DNA of 64,000 bases from Bacteroidales bacterium (GCA_024400305.1 JAKSMX010000008.1:32254-96253); one strand, 5' to 3'. Shown: positions 27,640-36,386, numbered from the stretch's first letter. Numbers and translations: made by a program. Notes: a model not told the origin generated them from the letters alone.

Positions 27640-28934
27640 TCCTTAATCACCTCGCCGTAGCAGTCGAAATAGTCGGCCTGAACAATCTTCACGGTAACGA
27701 AAGTGCCGAGTTCCAACTTATTGTCTTTCTTTGAGATAAGGACCTCGTCGTCAACTTCAGGCGAGTCGTACTGGGTGCGGCCGACGTAATAATCGCCTTC
27801 GGTGCGGTCGATGAGAACCTTTTCGGTTCTGCCCAAGCGTTTTGAATTGATTTCCAACGAAATATCCTGCTGGACATCCATGAATTTGCTCACGCGAGCC
27901 TGTTTCACGTCTTCCGGCACGTCGTCCTCAAGTTCGTAAGCCGGAGTGCCTTCCTCGGCGGAATAGGCGAAAACGCCGGCGCGCTCGAACCGCATCTCTT
28001 TTATGAAATCGATGAGTTCATTAAACTGCTCCTCCGTTTCGCCCGGAAAACCGACGATAAACGTGCTTCTGAAGGCAATGTCAGGAACGTAGCTTCTCAC
28101 TTTCTTCACGAAACTGATGGTCTGCTCGCGGTCAACGCCACGGCGCATAGCCTTGAGAATCTGTGTATTAACGTGTTGCAACGGCAGGTCGATATAATGA
28201 CACACTTTCGGATTGTCGCGCATGAGTTCGAGAAGCTCGTCCTGAAATCCGAGCGGGTAGCCGTAATGAAGCCTCACCCACTCTATCCCTTCAATCTCGG
28301 TGATTTTCCGCACAAGCTCGACGATATGCGATTTCCCGTCGAGGTCGTAGCCGTAATAAGTGAGATCTTGCGCTATGAGAATCAGTTCCTTGACGCCTTT
28401 CCTGGCGAGAAGCCGCGCTTCTTCAAGAAGGTTCTCCATCGGCACCGACTTATGCTCGCCGCGGATCAGCGGGATGGCGCAGAAGGCGCAGCGACGGTTG
28501 CAGCCCTCGGAAATCTTCAGATACGCATAATGCGACGGTGTCGAAAGTACGCGCCCGCAGCAATAATCCGGGTTGCAGTCCGACTTAAGTATCTCGGCCG
28601 CAACATGTTGAACCGGCTCGACGCCAAAGAACGCATCGACTTCATGAATCTCGTTCTTCAGTTCTTTCCTGTAACGTTGCGAGAGGCAGCCCATCACATA
28701 CAACCTCTTGATTTTGTTTTCTTTACGCAATTCCGCATATTCAAGAATCGTGTCGATTGACTCCTCCTTCGCGTCGCCGATGAAGCCGCATGTGTTGATA
28801 ATCACGACATCGCACTTGCCGTCGCTGTCGTGGACGATTTTATATTTCTCACTTAAAAGAGCCGCGAGATGCTCGGAATCGACTTTGTTTTTCGAGCAGC
28901 CGAGCGTCACGATATTCAAAACTTCTTTCCGCAT
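27636..28934 (-). CDS. rimO: ribosomal protein S12 methylthiotransferase
   Basis: A 432-residue radical-SAM enzyme that adds a methylthio group to an Asp of ribosomal protein uS12. The N-terminal UPF0004 domain has VTLGCSKNKVDSEHL and INTCGFIGDAKEES. The radical-SAM cluster motif is SEGCNRRCAFCAIP (Cys-x3-Cys-x2-Cys). GFPGETEEQFNELIDFI is typical, and a TRAM domain closes the protein. The SKNKVDSE motif separates RimO from MiaB. It lies 37 bp after ftsY, probably in the same leftward transcript. Confidence 0.95.
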   Translation of the reverse strand: MRKEVLNIVTLGCSKNKVDSEHLAALLSEKYKIVHDSDGKCDVVIINTCGFIGDAKEESIDTILEYAELRKENKIKRLYVMGCLSQRYRKELKNEIHEVDAFFGVEPVQHVAAEILKSDCNPDYCCGRVLSTPSHYAYLKISEGCNRRCAFCAIPLIRGEHKSVPMENLLEEARLLARKGVKELILIAQDLTYYGYDLDGKSHIVELVRKITEIEGIEWVRLHYGYPLGFQDELLELMRDNPKVCHYIDLPLQHVNTQILKAMRRGVDREQTISFVKKVRSYVPDIAFRSTFIVGFPGETEEQFNELIDFIKEMRFERAGVFAYSAEEGTPAYELEDDVPEDVKQARVSKFMDVQQDISLEINSKRLGRTEKVLIDRTEGDYYVGRTQYDSPEVDDEVLISKKDNKLELGTFVTVKIVQADYFDCYGEVIKD

Positions 28935-28971
28935 TCCTAAAACTCCTCAAACTTCTGACAACCTCAAGCAC

Positions 28972-30093
28972 CTAATTAAACAAACTGTTCACAAACTCCT
29001 GTCTATCAAATATTTGCAGGTTTTCCATCTTCTCTCCCACTCCGATGTATTTCACCGGAATCTTGAACTGGTCGGAGATACCGATGACGACGCCGCCCTT
29101 GGCTGTTCCGTCGAGTTTGGTGAGAGCCATGGCCGTGATGTCGGTCGCCGCCATGAACTGTTTGGCCTGTTCGATGGCGTTCTGGCCTGTCGAGGCATCG
29201 AGCACGAGAAGTACCTCATGCGGTGCGTCGGGGACGACTTTCTGGCAGACTTTCTTGATTTTCGAAAGCTCGTTCATCAGATTGACTTTATTGTGAAGAC
29301 GTCCTGCGGTGTCGATGAGCACAACGTCAACGTCTTGAGCCACAGCCGATTTCACCGTATCGAAGGCGACTGACGCCGGGTCTGCGCCCATGCCTTGAGT
29401 GACGACAGGAACGCCGACGCGGTCGGCCCAGATCTTAAGCTGGTCAACGGCAGCGGCGCGGAATGTGTCGGATGCGCCGAGCATCACCTTGAAGCCGGCG
29501 CGTTTGAAGTTATATGCAAGTTTCCCGATTGTAGTAGTCTTTCCCACACCATTGACACCGACGACCATGATGACGTACGGCTTCTTGTCTTCAGGAATGC
29601 GGAAAGTGCTTCCGTCGCCGGAGTTGTTCTCCTGCAGCAAAGCCATGATTTCCTCACGAAGGATTCTGTTCAACTCGTTGGTTCCGAGATACTTGTCACG
29701 AGCGACTCTGTCCTGGACACGTTTTATGATCTTCAATGTCGTGTCAACGCCGACATCAGAAGTAATGAGGATTTCCTCAAGATTGTCGAGGACATCATCA
29801 TCGACGGTTGACTTTCCGACGATGGCTTTCGCGACACGGTCAAAAAAGCTGACACGTGTTTTCTTCAGGCTCTGGTCAAGGTCTTCTTTGGCCTGTTCGA
29901 CTTCCTCCTTAGTGATTTCCTTCACTTCAGGCTCCTTCACGACGACATCGTTCACCGGCTGCCCGACATTGGGAGTTTCAGCCTTCTCTTCTTTTTGAAT
30001 TTCTTCAACTTTTGTTGTAACATTTTGATTTTCAGGAGTTACAACAGATTCCTGATTTTCTTTCTTTCTCTTGAAAAACGAAAAAAGACCCAT
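28972..30093 (-). CDS. ftsY: signal recognition particle receptor FtsY
   Basis: A 373-residue SRP receptor GTPase that docks ribosome-SRP complexes at the inner membrane. A charged N-terminal region of about 80 residues (FFKRKKENQ, then Glu/Val-rich) precedes the NG domain: VVGVNGVGKTTTIGKLAY (G1), GASDTFRAAAVDQLKIWADR, VLIDTAGRLHNK (G3), LTKLDGTAKGG (G4), and the C-terminal YIGVGEKMENLQIFD. Length is normal for Bacteroidota. A TATCTTTG promoter lies just upstream, and a terminator separates it from DUF4295/rpmG. Confidence 0.96.
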   Translation of the reverse strand: MGLFSFFKRKKENQESVVTPENQNVTTKVEEIQKEEKAETPNVGQPVNDVVVKEPEVKEITKEEVEQAKEDLDQSLKKTRVSFFDRVAKAIVGKSTVDDDVLDNLEEILITSDVGVDTTLKIIKRVQDRVARDKYLGTNELNRILREEIMALLQENNSGDGSTFRIPEDKKPYVIMVVGVNGVGKTTTIGKLAYNFKRAGFKVMLGASDTFRAAAVDQLKIWADRVGVPVVTQGMGADPASVAFDTVKSAVAQDVDVVLIDTAGRLHNKVNLMNELSKIKKVCQKVVPDAPHEVLLVLDASTGQNAIEQAKQFMAATDITAMALTKLDGTAKGGVVIGISDQFKIPVKYIGVGEKMENLQIFDRQEFVNSLFN

Positions 30094-30115
30094 ATTTAAT
30101 AATTTAAAATTTCCG

Positions 30116-30123
30116 CAAAGATA
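30116..30123 (-). promoter_or_regulatory. promoter -7 element of ftsY
   Basis: CAAAGATA on plus (TATCTTTG on minus), 22 bp before the ftsY ATG. Confidence 0.6.
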
Positions 30124-30222
30124 GTAAAAATATCAAAGCGATTTCATAAAATTTCGTCACGCCGATTATGCATACTTCATGCGATATTCAACAAAAATCA
30201 GCAAGAAAACACACTAAACCAC

Positions 30223-30252
30223 AAAAAGCTCTCCCGCCGAAACGGGAAAGCT
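30223..30252 (-). terminator. rho-independent terminator after DUF4295
   Basis: On the minus strand AGCTTTCCCG and CGGGAGAGCT pair around TTTCGG and are followed by TTTTTG. It ends the rpmG-DUF4295 transcript before ftsY. Confidence 0.8.
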
Positions 30253-30280
30253 ATTCTGAATCAATTCAAAGAATAATCAA

Positions 30281-30433
30281 TTATTTCTTTGCAATGTATT
30301 CCTGAACCATGTCATTCGGGACAACTGCTTCATCGAAGTAGTATGCGCCTGTCTTTTCAGACTTCTTCATCTTAATGACCTTGGTATATTCTCTACCTGT
30401 CAAGTGCAATGATGCAACTGCTTTCTTTGCCAT
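30281..30433 (-). CDS. DUF4295 domain-containing small protein
   Basis: A 50-residue basic protein beginning MAKKAVASLHLTGREYTKVI and ending VPNDMVQEYIAKK. It matches DUF4295, a tiny Bacteroidota protein nearly always encoded directly after rpmG. Function is unknown, but its size, charge and position suggest a ribosome-associated role (inference). It starts 9 bp after the rpmG stop. A strong terminator lies 29 bp downstream. Confidence 0.85.
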   Translation of the reverse strand: MAKKAVASLHLTGREYTKVIKMKKSEKTGAYYFDEAVVPNDMVQEYIAKK

Positions 30434-30442
30434 ATCTAATAA

Positions 30443-30631
30443 CTATTTAATTTCTTTATGAACTGTGACTCTCTTAAGGATTGGGTTGTACTTTCTGAGT
30501 TCCAATCTCTCTGGGGTATTCTTCTTATTCTTCGTTGTTACGTAACGAGAAGTTCCCGGAATGCCGGTGGCTTTTTGCTCTGTGCACTCAAGGATGACCT
30601 GAACGCGCGCGTCTTTAACTTTCTTTGACAT
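30443..30631 (-). CDS. rpmG: 50S ribosomal protein L33
   Basis: A 62-residue bL33 protein: [49 protein letters not shown]. Only one of the zinc-binding Cys positions is present, the common Cys-minus form. In most Bacteroidota rpmB (bL28) lies directly upstream. Here a promoter and ftcD occupy that place, so rpmB must be elsewhere. It forms a two-gene transcript with DUF4295. Confidence 0.96.
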   Translation of the reverse strand: MSKKVKDARVQVILECTEQKATGIPGTSRYVTTKNKKNTPERLELRKYNPILKRVTVHKEIK

Positions 30632-30659
30632 ATCTCTATTCCTTTCAAAATTCGGAGTG

Positions 30660-30691
30660 CAAAATTACAAATATTTTCATAATATTCACAA
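30660..30691 (-). promoter_or_regulatory. promoter of rpmG-DUF4295
   Basis: TAATTTTG (minus, plus-strand 30660-30667) with TTG at plus 30689-30691, 21 bp apart: a well-spaced Bacteroidota promoter. Confidence 0.7.
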
Positions 30692-30757
30692 CAATTGACT
30701 CAAAAATTTTTCAACTTTTTATTATTACGTTAATTATTTAATTATCAAATTATTATC

Positions 30758-32458
30758 TTATTCTTTGTTGATAATTTTATTGACCAACGCAAGGATTTCA
30801 GCTTCTTTTGCAATCGCGGCGGCCTCTATTTTCGCACCTTCAGCAACGATATTGTCAGCAAATGCTCTGTCTTTAAGACCAGCGGCGTTGATTTTGACAT
30901 TGAGATAAGCTCCCATGACAGCGCTTCTGCAACACAATGCGCCGACGCCAGCGTCTGACACCGAAGCCGGGTTTCCTTCCTTCGCCATCGCCTCGACGAC
31001 ATCGAACGCCTTGAACGCCACATTCATGGTCTTGAAAGGCACCTGTGTCGCATACTGTGACGCAAGTTCGAGGGCTTCCATCCTCGCGGCCTTGTCGGCG
31101 TCGGTCTTCTTAGGCATCTGCAACGCCGCCATGATCTTGTTGAAGGCGTTGGTGTCCTCGTCAACCAAAGCAAGCAGTTCGTCCTTGATGACCTGACCTT
31201 TCTCGGCCCACTGCGAGAACTCCTCCCAGCGGTCGTCCCAGCCCGGCTTGTGTGACGACAGGTTGGCAACCATCGTGCCGAGAGCCGCACCGAGGGCACC
31301 CATGTAAGCGGAGATCGAGCCGCCGCCCGGAGCCGGGCTTTCGCTCGCCGTCTCGTTCGCGAAACCGGTGCATGTCATGTCAACGAGCTTCTTCTCGCTG
31401 CTGTCTTCGATAAGATATTCGATGACTTTCTCCTTCGGGTTGAACGGTTTCAAATCGTCAAGGCCCATCGACTTGACGGCGATCTTCATGATCTCATCCT
31501 CGCTGATGCCGAGTGAACGCTGCTGTTTCGCGAGATAATATTTACCTGCGTCGATGAGGACTCTCTTCGGAATCAGGCCGACGATTTCGGCACCAGTGAC
31601 GCGGACACCTCTCGCCGCGGCCTTGGCGCATACCTCGTCGAAGCACACGTGAACCGGCGACACGTTGATGTTGGTGATGTTCATCGAGACCTGCGCGATG
31701 CCGTAAGCGTCGATGAACCAACCGATTGCCTTCGTACCTTTAAGAGTGCCCGGGATCATGATGGTGTTGCCGTTCTCGTCCTTCATCGGCTTGTCTGTCA
31801 CCTTCGGCCCCACTCTCTTCGGGCGGCCTTTCTCACGGACGTCGAACGCGATGGCGTTGGCGCGGCGTGTCGAGGTAGTGTTGAGGTTATAGTTGATTGC
31901 GATGAGGAAGTCGCGTGCGCCGACCTGCGTGGCGCCTGTCTGTGCGACGTGTTCGTTCCACTCATTGGGGCCGAAGTCAGGCTTCCATTCCTCTGTCCCG
32001 AGGCGGCTTGCCAGCGACTCGTACTCGCCTGTGCGGCAGTAAGCGAGGTTCTGGCGTTTCGGCTGGAACGCCGCGCTCTCGTAGCAGTAAATCGGGATGT
32101 TGAGTTCTTCGCCGAAGCGTTTTCCCAATGCGCGTGCGTATTCGACGACCTCGCTCATCTCGATGTTCGACACCGGGATGAGAGGGCAGACATCGGTAGC
32201 ACCCTGACGCGGGTGTGCGCCGTGGTGGTTGCGCATGTCGATGAGTTCGGCGGCTTTCTTCACAACGCGGAACGCGGCCTCGCACACGTTTTTCGGTTCG
32301 CCGACGAAAGTGATGACGGTGCGGTTCGTCGTCGCACCCGGGTCAACGTCAAGCAGTTTCACGCCTTCGACCTTCTCGATCTCGGCTGTCACCTGATTAA
32401 TGATGTTCATATCGCGGCCTTCGCTGATATTCGGAACACATTCAATTAACTGTTTCAT
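30758..32458 (-). CDS. ftcD: bifunctional glutamate formimidoyltransferase / formimidoyl-THF cyclodeaminase
   Basis: A 566-residue fusion. The N-terminal formiminotransferase half begins QLIECVPNISEGRD, with DPGATTNRTVITFVG, NHHGAHPRQGATDVCPL carrying the catalytic His, and FLIAINYNLNTT. The C-terminal cyclodeaminase half (about 365-560) has SESPAPGGGSISAYMGALGA and ends in helical repeats. The enzyme moves the formimino group from formiminoglutamate to tetrahydrofolate and releases ammonia, the last steps of histidine degradation. The partner hutI lies 7.4 kb upstream on the same strand, beyond an accessory block. hutH and hutU are not in the window. Confidence 0.95.
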   Translation of the reverse strand: MKQLIECVPNISEGRDMNIINQVTAEIEKVEGVKLLDVDPGATTNRTVITFVGEPKNVCEAAFRVVKKAAELIDMRNHHGAHPRQGATDVCPLIPVSNIEMSEVVEYARALGKRFGEELNIPIYCYESAAFQPKRQNLAYCRTGEYESLASRLGTEEWKPDFGPNEWNEHVAQTGATQVGARDFLIAINYNLNTTSTRRANAIAFDVREKGRPKRVGPKVTDKPMKDENGNTIMIPGTLKGTKAIGWFIDAYGIAQVSMNITNINVSPVHVCFDEVCAKAAARGVRVTGAEIVGLIPKRVLIDAGKYYLAKQQRSLGISEDEIMKIAVKSMGLDDLKPFNPKEKVIEYLIEDSSEKKLVDMTCTGFANETASESPAPGGGSISAYMGALGAALGTMVANLSSHKPGWDDRWEEFSQWAEKGQVIKDELLALVDEDTNAFNKIMAALQMPKKTDADKAARMEALELASQYATQVPFKTMNVAFKAFDVVEAMAKEGNPASVSDAGVGALCCRSAVMGAYLNVKINAAGLKDRAFADNIVAEGAKIEAAAIAKEAEILALVNKIINKE

Positions 32459-32480
32459 GGTTTTATATTTTTATTAATTA

Positions 32481-33539
32481 CTATTGATTTATCACTTTAT
32501 AAGTACGATTCTTATTCCCTCCTTGTGCAGTCAAATATCCAAACTCGGTCAACTGACGCAAATAACGTTTAGCCGTAGTTGCAGTAAATCCAAACTGTTG
32601 TATAATCTCTTCAGTGGTAATCTCCTCTTTATCGGCCACAAAATTCAAAATATCGACCAATTTATCCGCCAAAGATGGTTTTATCGACCATTTATCGACC
32701 AATTTCTGTTTCAAACTTTGTTTATCGACCACTTTATCCGTTGTCGATTTGACAAACCAATCGATATCCGACTTAAGATGTTTAACATGCAGTTTTGCCA
32801 TACAATCGATAAAAACATCAGCATTTTCATCTTCACGAGAGTCATTGAGAGCCTGAATATATTCGGATCTTTCCTCTTTTAGAACCTTTGTCGGCAATGC
32901 GCCATACTCCATCTGAAGCAGATTCATCAGAAGCCGGCTTGTACGACCGTTACCGTCAGCCCAGGGATGAATGGTAACCAATTCATAATGCGCCCAAAAG
33001 CTCAGATCATAAACAGCGCAAATGTCAGAAGCATTTATTTCCCTGCGGCGTTTGTTCAACTCTTCACAAAAAGCAGCCAGTTTTGCCGGAACTTTTTGAT
33101 ATGACATATACGACTCGCCTCCAATGCCAGCTGTCACATTCAATTTCCGCAATTCACCTTTTGCTGCCGAGAAGTCGCCACCCATCGCATGATATTCACC
33201 GCCAGTGTGCGCCATGACTTTTGACGCGAGCGTTATAAGACTGTCAACAGTGATTGGAGCATGGTGCCTGATCCATTGCATACCGTATTCGTATGCCGCC
33301 TTCAAATCGAGGTTCATCATCTGCTCCGTCAAGGTTCTCTTGCCGCTGGTTATGCCTTCGTCGAACAGAAGCTGCGCCTCGATTTCGGTCACTGTCGAGC
33401 CCTCGATGGCTGTGGAATGGGTAATAATAGAGTACAGATAGAACTTCTGGAAGTCTATCTGCTCAGTTATGCCCAATGCCTTGTATTCCTTGAGCACGCC
33501 CAGCAACTCGTCTGCCAATTCCCGCTTCATCCGGACCAT
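32481..33539 (-). CDS. Fic family protein (AMPylase-type) with C-terminal winged helix
   Basis: About 352 residues. The FIC core motif is HPWADGNGRTSRLLMNLL (about 202-219), with the catalytic His and the nucleotide-binding DGNGR. An N-terminal S/TxxxEG segment (HSTAIEGSTVTEIE) is the inhibitory helix that keeps many Fic proteins off. The C-terminus has a repeat-like linker (LVDKWSIK, ADKLVDIL) and a winged helix (TTEEIIQQFGFTATTAKRYL). The start at 33539 follows a TATTTTTG element at 33552-33559, giving a near-leaderless message. It is expected to transfer AMP to a protein target; the target is unknown. It begins the accessory block inserted beside ftcD. Confidence 0.88.
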   Translation of the reverse strand: MVRMKRELADELLGVLKEYKALGITEQIDFQKFYLYSIITHSTAIEGSTVTEIEAQLLFDEGITSGKRTLTEQMMNLDLKAAYEYGMQWIRHHAPITVDSLITLASKVMAHTGGEYHAMGGDFSAAKGELRKLNVTAGIGGESYMSYQKVPAKLAAFCEELNKRRREINASDICAVYDLSFWAHYELVTIHPWADGNGRTSRLLMNLLQMEYGALPTKVLKEERSEYIQALNDSREDENADVFIDCMAKLHVKHLKSDIDWFVKSTTDKVVDKQSLKQKLVDKWSIKPSLADKLVDILNFVADKEEITTEEIIQQFGFTATTAKRYLRQLTEFGYLTAQGGNKNRTYKVINQ

Positions 33540-33551
33540 TTTTGAAACCTG

Positions 33552-33559
33552 CAAAAATA
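33552..33559 (-). promoter_or_regulatory. promoter -7 element of fic gene
   Basis: CAAAAATA on plus (TATTTTTG on minus), 12 bp before the ATG at 33539. Confidence 0.55.
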
Positions 33560-33605
33560 CAAAAAATTTCAATGTAAAACCATTTAGTCACGAATTTGAC
33601 AAAAA

Positions 33606-34739
33606 TCAAAAACTGATTGCGTCAAGGAAATCCATATAATTAAGAGGAGTAACTGTCACTATTTGCACGCCAGGATAAGCCTTATTAAAAGTCGGGTTGG
33701 ATTTGACTTTCTTATTGACATTCCACTTGAATTCATACGCATACAACTTGCCATCATATTCCTCCAAATAATCAATTTCCTGCATTTGTGTTGTACGCCA
33801 AAAATAACTGTTGACATAACGCGACGAGTATTGATTGTTTTTGAGGCGTTCACTTACCAGATAGTTTTCCCACAATGCTCCTATATCCTGACGGGTAGAA
33901 ACGTCTGCATAATTGTTAATCAGCGCATTACGGATGCCGTTATCATAGAAATAAATTTTACGGGCATGTTTCAATTCATTGCGCAGATTACGACTGAACG
34001 AACTTAGACGAAAGACGACCTTGGCTTGCTCCAGCAAAGTGATATAGTTACCTATCGTCTCTTTATCTAAACCTACGATCTGTGCCAATTCGGTGTAATT
34101 GACCTCGCTTCCCATTTGATAAGCCAACGCCTGCAACAACTTAAGTAATTTCTCCGGCTTTTTTATCCGTTCCCATTGCAGCACATCTTTATATAAATAA
34201 CCGTCTGCCAACTGCGAGAGAATTTCTTTTTCCTCACCAGGGTGACAGACCACATCAGGATAAGAACCATAAACGAGCCGAACAGGTAAGGCGGTCTGTT
34301 CCTGAATCAGACCGAAATGTTCCTGCAATTCAAAGAAAGACAACGGGTATAAAGGATATTCATACTTGCGTCCGGTAAGCGGTTCATTGATTGTATTCGC
34401 CAACTCCAAAGCAGAACTGCCTGTCACTAACAATTGAATATTCGGCATATTATCCGTAATCAGTTTGAGTTGCAAGCCGATATTTTCAATTCGCTGCGCT
34501 TCATCAATCACAATACATTCGTATTGCTTCACCAAACTTGGCAGACGAGAGATCGTGAGACTTTGAACAATATTGCGCACGTCCATGTCATCCGCATTAA
34601 GCCAAAGCGCACGGTCTTGGTCCTTAATCAGTTCCTTCAGCAGGGTCGTCTTGCCTGTCTGACGCGCACCAATTAAGATAATTGCCTTGCCTTTATGCAG
34701 TTTCTCCTGCAAAATGGATTGTAGTTGCCGTTGTATCAT
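33606..34739 (-). CDS. AAA_14/DUF4143 family ATPase
   Basis: About 377 residues starting MIQRQLQSILQEKLHKGKA. Walker A is LIGARQTGKTTLLKEL (about 22-37), Walker B CIVIDEAQRIENIG, sensor LLVTGSSALELAN. The C-terminal DUF4143 part ends with QEIDYLEEYDGKLYAYEFKW, the Glu/Lys pattern of a PDDEXK-like fold. The promoter at 34757-34788 rules out starts further upstream. A 32-bp repeat array lies directly behind that promoter. The family is widespread and variable in Bacteroidota, and its function is unresolved. Confidence 0.87.
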   Translation of the reverse strand: MIQRQLQSILQEKLHKGKAIILIGARQTGKTTLLKELIKDQDRALWLNADDMDVRNIVQSLTISRLPSLVKQYECIVIDEAQRIENIGLQLKLITDNMPNIQLLVTGSSALELANTINEPLTGRKYEYPLYPLSFFELQEHFGLIQEQTALPVRLVYGSYPDVVCHPGEEKEILSQLADGYLYKDVLQWERIKKPEKLLKLLQALAYQMGSEVNYTELAQIVGLDKETIGNYITLLEQAKVVFRLSSFSRNLRNELKHARKIYFYDNGIRNALINNYADVSTRQDIGALWENYLVSERLKNNQYSSRYVNSYFWRTTQMQEIDYLEEYDGKLYAYEFKWNVNKKVKSNPTFNKAYPGVQIVTVTPLNYMDFLDAISF

Positions 34740-34756
34740 AAATCGTAAATTTTCGG

Positions 34757-34788
34757 CAAAGGTACAGCTTTTATCTGAATATTTCAAA
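34757..34788 (-). promoter_or_regulatory. promoter of ATPase gene at 33606-34739
   Basis: Minus-strand TACCTTTG (plus 34757-34764) and TTTG (plus 34785-34788) are separated by 20 bp: an almost perfect -7/-33 pair. The tandem repeats begin about 12 bp further upstream. Confidence 0.8.
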
Positions 34789-34800
34789 TTTTTGAGACAA

Positions 34801-34909
34801 AATTATAATTTTTGGCGATTATATCCGCCGAATATTATGATTTTTAGCGATTACATCCGCCGAATATTATAATTTCCGGCGATTATATCCGCCGAATATT
34901 ATGATTTTA
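34801..34909 (-). repeat. 32-bp tandem repeat array (about 3.4 copies)
   Basis: Full units start at 34814, 34846 and 34878, exactly 32 bp apart, after a partial unit from 34801. The plus-strand core is CGATTATATCCGCCGAATAT followed by TATGATTTT; one unit has CGATTACATCC. There are no spacers. The array fills the gap between the ATPase promoter and the stop codon of the next gene (34907-34909). Two more copies with the same flank lie at 36387-36468. Confidence 0.9.
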
Positions 34910-36187
34910 AGGTTTTAAACTGCCAATTGGAACAACATACACACCATCCTGACGACAATAAGCATACTGACCTATGCCCGTTAAGACCATCATAAACGAT
35001 GGCGCGTTCATCTTATCCGTGTCGATCTTAGCGGACAGTGTTTTAAGGGCAGTTGCTCCTTTTTCTATATTATCTGCGCCTCCCAATTTGATTTCAACAA
35101 GTCCGTATGAGCCATTGCGACGATGGAGAACAGCATCACACTCCAAGCCGTTTTTATCGCGAAAGTGGAAAACATCCCCATCTAAAGCATCGGCATAAAC
35201 ACGTAAATCGCGAATAGCCAAGGTCTCAAAATAAAAGCCGAAATCAATTAAATTGTTCAATAAATCTTTTGGTCCTATCCCCAATGCCGATGTAGCGATA
35301 CTGGGATCTACGAAATAGCGTGTATCACTGGTTCGTATAGCCGTTTTACTGCGCAAATTGGGATTCCAAGCCCGCATGTCCTCTTCTAAAAATATCTTAT
35401 TCAGCACCCTTACATAATCCTCCACCGTGTCTGTACTGATGGTGGTGTTTTCATTATTGACTATGTCTGCACGAATAGTGGTGTAAGGGATCTGTTTGCC
35501 TTGGTTACGGGCCAGACTTCGGATGATGCGCGACATCGTATTGGAATCGCGTCTGACATCATCCACCTTGGATATATCCGAATTGAGCACTGCTTTCAGG
35601 TAGGCTTGCGGAACATGAAGGGCGGCTCGCTCAGATAACGAAAGCGCTCCCGGCCATCCGCCACGGCAAGTAAGATATGCCAATCTGTCCAAATCTATTG
35701 TGGCTGCACCATCAGGCATCGCTCCATTGAATAATGCTTGAAGACTGACGTCACCGGTGCTGTCTCCTGACTCCCAAAGCGACATGGTGCGCATTGTGAT
35801 CCAGTCGAAGCGACCGGCGCCACTATGAAAAATCTGTTTCTTGTCTTTCTCCTTTGGAACGGAGGAACCAGTAAAAATAAATTGTCCGACATGCTCCGGT
35901 CGATGGTCAATCTCAAAACGTGCAGCATCCCACAATTGTGGGGCCAATTCCCACTCGTCAATCACTCGTGGAGTGTCACCTTCCAACAAACGCTTTATGT
36001 TGGTCTGCGCCAGCGAAAGATTCTGCTCCTTTTGCGTCGGATCGTCCATATAGAGGACACTTCCGGCATGATGAACGGACGTGGTGGTCTTGCCACACCA
36101 CTTCGTTCCCTGCACAATGACGGCACCCATTGCCTCTAAACTTTCAGACAACAATTGGTCTGCAATTCGCGCTCTGTAATCTTCCAT
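34907..36187 (-). CDS. AAA family ATPase, paralogue of 21645-22940
   Basis: A 426-residue protein that matches the ATPase at 21645-22940 along its length: MEDYRARIADQLLSESLE, Walker A QGTKWCGKTTTSVHH (about 26-40), RVIDEWELAPQLWDAARFEI, MSLWESGDSTGDVSLQALF, RSKTAIRTSDTRYFVDPSIA, and the nuclease-like FRDKNGLECDAVLHRRNG with GLVEIKLGG. The shared KWCGKTTT Walker A sets these two apart from the ATPase next door. A promoter-like CAAAAGTA (plus) is at 36213-36220, and a 23-bp repeat array lies behind it. Role unknown. Confidence 0.86.
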   Translation of the reverse strand: MEDYRARIADQLLSESLEAMGAVIVQGTKWCGKTTTSVHHAGSVLYMDDPTQKEQNLSLAQTNIKRLLEGDTPRVIDEWELAPQLWDAARFEIDHRPEHVGQFIFTGSSVPKEKDKKQIFHSGAGRFDWITMRTMSLWESGDSTGDVSLQALFNGAMPDGAATIDLDRLAYLTCRGGWPGALSLSERAALHVPQAYLKAVLNSDISKVDDVRRDSNTMSRIIRSLARNQGKQIPYTTIRADIVNNENTTISTDTVEDYVRVLNKIFLEEDMRAWNPNLRSKTAIRTSDTRYFVDPSIATSALGIGPKDLLNNLIDFGFYFETLAIRDLRVYADALDGDVFHFRDKNGLECDAVLHRRNGSYGLVEIKLGGADNIEKGATALKTLSAKIDTDKMNAPSFMMVLTGIGQYAYCRQDGVYVVPIGSLKP

Positions 36188-36212
36188 TTGTGTTATATTC
36201 GCAATTCAGGCG

Positions 36213-36220
36213 CAAAAGTA
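36213..36220 (-). promoter_or_regulatory. promoter -7 element of ATPase gene at 34907-36187
   Basis: CAAAAGTA on plus is TACTTTTG on minus, 25 bp before the ATG. A TTTG at plus 36245-36248 is 24 bp away, slightly longer than ideal. Confidence 0.55.
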
Positions 36221-36270
36221 CTAAAAATAAATGATATACGTAAACAAATTTGTTATTTTTCTTTACTTTG

Positions 36271-36360
36271 TTCACCCAGTTGGCCAAATTTCGTTCACCC
36301 AGTTGGCCAAATTTCGTTCACCCAGTTGGCCAAATTCTGTTCACCCAGTTGGCGGTAATT
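36271..36360 (-). repeat. 23-bp tandem repeat array (3.6 copies)
   Basis: Units start at 36271, 36294, 36317 and 36340, each beginning TTCACCCAGTTGGCCAAATT on plus; the last is cut after TTGGC. Read in the direction of the ATPase gene, the unit follows GCCAAnTGnnnGAACGAAnT, the same frame as the array at 21490-21580. It lies about 20 bp behind the presumed -33 element. Confidence 0.9.
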
Positions 36361-36386
36361 AGCAAGCACTGATTGTGTTCTACTCC

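Noticed and set aside
31649-32449. Rightward open frame opposite ftcD
   Set aside because: Antisense shadow of a well-conserved gene; composition is biased to Val, Arg and Asp, with no motif.
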